Translations under genes and position numbers: made by a program | NCBI GenBank assembly: GCA_964460755.1 | Contig: CAYWQL010000002.1 | Coordinates: 1-64,000, forward strand | Direction of reading: 5' to 3' | Length of the DNA: 64,000 bases | Source of the DNA: JAYFNU01 sp964460755 | GTDB taxonomy: Bacteria > Bacillota > Clostridia > Oscillospirales > Ruminococcaceae | The notes under the pieces: model-generated | Told to the model about the DNA's origin: nothing | Database searches by the model: none | What the model saw: the letters and a program-made list of their open reading frames with translations, nothing else | Part shown: positions 60,972 to 64,000 of the stretch, in pieces | How the letters are laid out: each line of letters begins with the position of its first letter | How positions within the stretch are numbered: position 1 is the first letter of the stretch

Positions 60972-61403
60972 ATGACAAATATACGACAGGCAGCCATCGA
61001 CGACTGCGAACGGCTTTATCTTATCAACCGCGACTCGCTCGGCTACGACTATGCGATAGAAGAAACGAGAAAGCGCCTTTCCTTCGTGCTTTCCGCAAAG
61101 ACGAATAAGCTGTTCGTCGCCGAGATTGACGGCGTCGTCGCGGGATACATACACGTCGCGGACTACGACTGCATCTATGCAGACTCGCTTAAAAACATTC
61201 TCGCCCTCGCCGTCGACAAAAAGTATCAGGGGCTTGGCGTTGGGCGTCAGCTGTTGGAAAAGGCGGAGGAGTGGTCGAGAAGCGACGGAAGCGTCGGCGT
61301 TCGGCTCGTGTCCGGAATGAACCGTGCCGAGGCGCACAAGTTTTATGCCCACTGCGGATACACTATGAGAAAAGAGCAGAAGAATTTTATAAAGCTTTTC
61401 TAA
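60972..61403 (+). CDS. GNAT family N-acetyltransferase
   Basis: The 143-residue protein has the GNAT fold: IRQAAIDDCERLYLIN at the start, VAGYIHV, and the acetyl-CoA loop KKYQGLGVGRQLLEKAE followed by AEAHKFYAHCGY. The substrate is unknown. The ATG at 60972 is preceded by a weak site. It may share a transcript with the small helical protein gene. Confidence 0.85.
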   Translation: MTNIRQAAIDDCERLYLINRDSLGYDYAIEETRKRLSFVLSAKTNKLFVAEIDGVVAGYIHVADYDCIYADSLKNILALAVDKKYQGLGVGRQLLEKAEEWSRSDGSVGVRLVSGMNRAEAHKFYAHCGYTMRKEQKNFIKLF

Positions 61404-61405
61404 GC

Positions 61406-61437
61406 AAAAAAAAGAGACTCTTACGAGTCTCTTTTTG
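61406..61437 (+). terminator. Bidirectional terminator
   Basis: AAAAAGAGACTC and GAGTCTCTTTTT pair around TTAC; T runs on both strands serve the two convergent genes. Confidence 0.88.
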
Positions 61438-61456
61438 TTTTTGCTGAAAAAGAAGG

Positions 61457-61831
61457 TTACGCAGGAACGCCGACATACTGGGCGTCGCCAAACGCAAGAA
61501 GCGCAAGGAAGATGGGGCAAAGGAGAACAAGACCGACCGCAAAGCCCGTGCTCTTTCCGAACGCCTTGGCAAGCTTAACATAAGCTATAATGCCGAAAAC
61601 GATGTTCGCTACAGGAATGAGAAGAAGAAGGAACTTCCAGCCATTGCCGTAGGTGATTTTGAAAAGAACATAAAGATTGTAGAACGGAACTATCGCCGCC
61701 CAACCCGGCTCGCCAGCCTTCTTGAAAACAAACCAAAGGCAAACAACTGTGAAAGCCGCAATAATCAAGCTGATAATTGTCGAGCCCGCAGAAGCGCCCG
61801 CCGCCGCCGCGTAAGAATAATTGTAATCCAT
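61457..61831 (-). CDS. DUF5684 small membrane protein
   Basis: The 124-residue protein has an Ala-rich start and four hydrophobic segments, with FKKAGEPGWAAIVPFYNLYVLFKI in the middle, the DUF5684 signature. Its role is unknown. GGAGGT lies upstream of the ATG. It is a single-gene unit. Confidence 0.82.
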   Translation of the reverse strand: MDYNYSYAAAAGASAGSTIISLIIAAFTVVCLWFVFKKAGEPGWAAIVPFYNLYVLFKITYGNGWKFLLLLIPVANIVFGIIAYVKLAKAFGKSTGFAVGLVLLCPIFLALLAFGDAQYVGVPA

Positions 61832-61932
61832 TAACTTATACCTCCAAATATTTTTGTAACCGTTCAGCTACAGCATAAGGATATCACACGGAGGTATGCC
61901 TGTCAATGTACACAAACACCAAACTTATTCAA

Positions 61933-62970
61933 CTAAAAGCACCGCTCTTTTTTCGTTTTGCGGCAGTTTCTGTCCTGCTTCGCACGCTCACAATGATAGC
62001 ATATCTCGTTCGTAAGCGGTTTGCCGTCGAAGAACTCGTCCAAGTTTTGAAAGGTCGTTCCCGCGATATTTTTCAGCGCTTCGTCGGTCAAAAACGCCTG
62101 ATGTGAGGTGATTATCACGTTAGGGCGCGACACAAGAAGAGCGAGAACGTCGTCGAGAATAATCTTTCCCGACAAATCCTCATAGAACAAATCCGCCTCC
62201 TCCTCGTATACGTCAAGCCCCGCTCCGCCGACGATTTCATTGTTGAGTGCGTCAAGAAGCGCCGTGCTGTCGATAAGAGAGCCGCGCGAGGTGTTGAGGA
62301 TAAATACCCCCTTTTTCATCTTACCAAAGGCAGAGGCGTTAAGGATATGGTTAGTCTGGTCGGTTAACGGACAATGCAGTGAAATAACGTCGCTTGATTT
62401 AAAAAGGGTGTCAAGGTCAACATATTCTATATCGGTATCCTTCGCGGGAAAAAGGTCGTAGGCGATAACCTTCATTCCGAAGCCGCGGCAAATATTAATG
62501 AAAACCTGCCCTATTCTTCCCGTTCCGATAACGCCAACCGTTTTTCCGTTCAAATCAATTCCGTTCAGCCCGACAAGACTAAAGTTGAAATCCCTCGTTC
62601 GGTTGTAGGCTCGATGTATTTTTCGGTTGAGCGTTAACAGAAGCGCCATGGCGTGCTCGGCGACCGCATAGGGGGAATATGCCGGAACGCGCACAACATT
62701 TATTTTATTGAACGCCGTCTTGATATCGACGTTGTTATAGCCCGCGCTTCGCATGGCGAGCACCTTTACGCCAAGGGAATAAAGGGTTTCGATGGTCTTC
62801 TTATTTATGTCGTCGTTGACAAAGGCGCACGCCGCGTCGCACCCCTCGGCAAGCTTAGCCGAATGCTCGTTGAGCTTACTTTCAAAATAGGCAATTTCGT
62901 AATTGCTGTTTAACCCGTCAAACCAAATCTTATCATACGGCTTGGTATCAAAAAAAGCTATCTTCTTCAT
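61933..62970 (-). CDS. D-2-hydroxyacid dehydrogenase, D-lactate dehydrogenase type
   Basis: The 345-residue NAD enzyme shows RSAGYNNVDI, VAEHAMALLL, the Rossmann loop GVIGTGRIGQ, NTSRGSLID with the catalytic Arg of NTSRG, a Glu in LDVYEEEADLF, and a His in TSHQAFLTDEA. The YEEE and D-LDH-like C-terminal region favours pyruvate to D-lactate reduction in fermentation. The last 20 residues are charged and extra compared with the family. It ends 101 bases before the DUF5684 gene start, on the same strand. Confidence 0.88.
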   Translation of the reverse strand: MKKIAFFDTKPYDKIWFDGLNSNYEIAYFESKLNEHSAKLAEGCDAACAFVNDDINKKTIETLYSLGVKVLAMRSAGYNNVDIKTAFNKINVVRVPAYSPYAVAEHAMALLLTLNRKIHRAYNRTRDFNFSLVGLNGIDLNGKTVGVIGTGRIGQVFINICRGFGMKVIAYDLFPAKDTDIEYVDLDTLFKSSDVISLHCPLTDQTNHILNASAFGKMKKGVFILNTSRGSLIDSTALLDALNNEIVGGAGLDVYEEEADLFYEDLSGKIILDDVLALLVSRPNVIITSHQAFLTDEALKNIAGTTFQNLDEFFDGKPLTNEICYHCERAKQDRNCRKTKKERCF

Positions 62971-63126
62971 AATCCGCTCTTCCTTTGCTCTTTGTTATAA
63001 TTGTATTTTGCCCGTATATTCGTAGTATATCATATCTTTGACTGCAACGTATTAAAAATCCGTTATTTTAAGACTGATTTCAGACTTATTTGTATAATTA
63101 ATCTTGGCTGAGATTTTCTTTTTTCT

Positions 63127-63162
63127 GAACGCTCTGCGACTTATTTTGCGGGGCGTTCTTTT
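63127..63162 (+). terminator. Terminator-like hairpin in the leader of the ATPase gene
   Basis: GAACGCTCTGC pairs over 11 bp (three G-U) with GCGGGGCGTTC and TTTTATTTG follows. No gene precedes it on this strand. A TATAAT box at 63093-63098 lies 29 bases upstream, so the hairpin would fall in the 5' leader of the gene at 63227 or end a very short RNA. Confidence 0.55.
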
Positions 63163-63226
63163 ATTTGTGTCAACACGCCTTTCGGTTACATACTATACCT
63201 TAAAACAACAAAAGGCGGTGTTCTGT

Positions 63227-64000
63227 GTGATTTTTGAAAGTTTGATGGGCGCGCTTACCCCCTACGGATTCGTCGGGCATTTTGACAGCCTGTGCGAAGC
63301 GCGTCTTCCCCTTCGGCTTTTTATTATTAAGGGCGGACCCGGCTGCGGCAAGTCTTCAACAATGAAAAGAATAGCCGAGCGGCTAACCGTCGCGGGGCAC
63401 GATGTCGAGCTTGTTCACTGCTCAAGCGACCCTGCTTCCCTCGACGGAGTGATATGCCCCTCGCTCGGCTTCGCCGTCGCCGACGGAACCGCACCGCATA
63501 TAATCGAGCCAATTCTCCCTGTGGCAGGGCAAAACGTCATTTCGCTTTATGATTTTATCGACGAAAACATTTCGCTTCACGCCGACGAGCTTCGTGAGCT
63601 TTTTTCAAAAAACGCGCGATGCTTCACGCGGGCAAATAGGTTCATTTCCGCGTCCGCCTCTCTCTACGGCGACCTTGTTCGCACCTCATCGGGATTTCTG
63701 GTGAGCAAAAAGCTCGACGACTACATAAAAGGGCTTTGCGAACGGCTGTTTCCCAAAGAGGACAGCGTCAAAGGCGGCGAGGAAATCAGATTTTTGTGTG
63801 CCCCGACTCCTGAGGGGCTTACAAGCTTTTTTTCAAAAAACCTCGCCACGTGTAACTATCGCTATGTTATTAAAGACCGATTCTGTGCCTTTGGGCACGC
63901 GGCGCTCGAACAAATCCGAAGCGAGGCGTTATCCCGCGGACTCGACATTGTCACAAGCCGAAGCTTTCTTTCGCCGAACGACAAAATTGACGCGATTTTT
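63227..64000 (+). CDS. P-loop ATPase, PRK06851-like, cut by window end
   Basis: The open frame runs without a stop to the window edge (258 codons visible). It starts at GTG 63227 after AAAGGCGGTG and has Walker A KGGPGCGKSSTM near residue 37, then HCSSDPASLDGVI. It resembles a Clostridia family of about 370 residues with two P-loop halves; the second half is not in the window. Function is unknown; in relatives it is often linked to spore-forming species. Confidence 0.75.
   Translation, partial: MIFESLMGALTPYGFVGHFDSLCEARLPLRLFIIKGGPGCGKSSTMKRIAERLTVAGHDVELVHCSSDPASLDGVICPSLGFAVADGTAPHIIEPILPVAGQNVISLYDFIDENISLHADELRELFSKNARCFTRANRFISASASLYGDLVRTSSGFLVSKKLDDYIKGLCERLFPKEDSVKGGEEIRFLCAPTPEGLTSFFSKNLATCNYRYVIKDRFCAFGHAALEQIRSEALSRGLDIVTSRSFLSPNDKIDAIF

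Overview
The window is 64 kb of ordinary, gene-dense chromosome from an endospore-forming Bacillota, most probably class Clostridia (Oscillospirales/Ruminococcaceae-like; the lineage is inference). Supporting signs are the sporulation genes yqfC, yqfD and ylbJ, the era-yqzL-recO order, DUF951 beside prfA, a standalone AICAR transformylase paired with a PurO-like IMP cyclohydrolase, strong AGGAGG-type ribosome binding sites and TTGACA/TATAAT promoters. There are no phage genes, insertion sequences, CRISPR arrays or rRNA genes; one tRNA gene (Thr-CGU) is present.

Layout. 0-9.6 kb (minus strand): a housekeeping run read right to left, yqfC-yqfD-phoH-ybeY-era-yqzL-recO-mutS2, then a LeuA-like protein that has lost its metal and catalytic residues, then metF. 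9.7-12.4 kb: ylbJ, a small Cys-rich protein, a promoter-driven mini-gene with a 19-codon ORF and structured tail, a membrane-anchored SGNH hydrolase, and tRNA-Thr. 12.6-15.9 kb: two U32 RNA-hydroxylation-type genes. 15.9-23.4 kb: a compact aromatic amino acid operon aroF-tyrA-aroB-aroA-aroC-[chorismate mutase/AroE/AroK fusion]-aroQ, covering all seven shikimate steps plus two steps towards tyrosine. It is preceded by a Tyr-rich leader peptide, an intrinsic terminator and a competing 9-bp pairing, which together look like a tyrosine attenuator.

23.5-30.8 kb (plus strand): a PflX-type radical SAM protein, DUF4342, a two-component system with an MmcQ-like gene, a CPA2 antiporter, then an array of GTAGAG/CTCTAC half-sites between a divergent SGNH hydrolase and a coiled-coil zinc-ribbon protein. 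30.8-41.9 kb: aminopeptidase M18, coaE, sua5, prfA, DUF951 on the minus strand; S1-domain and DUF4364 proteins on the plus strand; ABC-F, lysophospholipase, sirtuin (start codon problem) and an Mbeg1-like hydrolase. 41.9-46.4 kb: SseB, a three-gene cluster of unknown role (alpha/beta hydrolase, condensation-type acyltransferase, DUF6320 membrane protein), and a LytTR-DUF3021 pair.

46.4-60.3 kb (minus strand): a purine operon, purE-purC-purF-purM-purN-IMP cyclohydrolase-AICAR transformylase-purD-purL-(broken small ORF)-purB-(trans-aconitate methyltransferase interrupted by one TGA). It encodes de novo IMP synthesis without purK. Its 5' leader can fold as a closed multi-stem aptamer whose closing-stem 3' strand can alternatively pair with a downstream terminator; I could not match it to a known riboswitch class. 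60.5-64 kb: a small helical protein, a GNAT acetyltransferase, DUF5684, a D-lactate dehydrogenase-type enzyme and the start of a P-loop ATPase cut by the window edge.

The most promising undescribed elements are the purE leader RNA, the tyrosine attenuator, and the LeuA-like pseudoenzyme beside metF.
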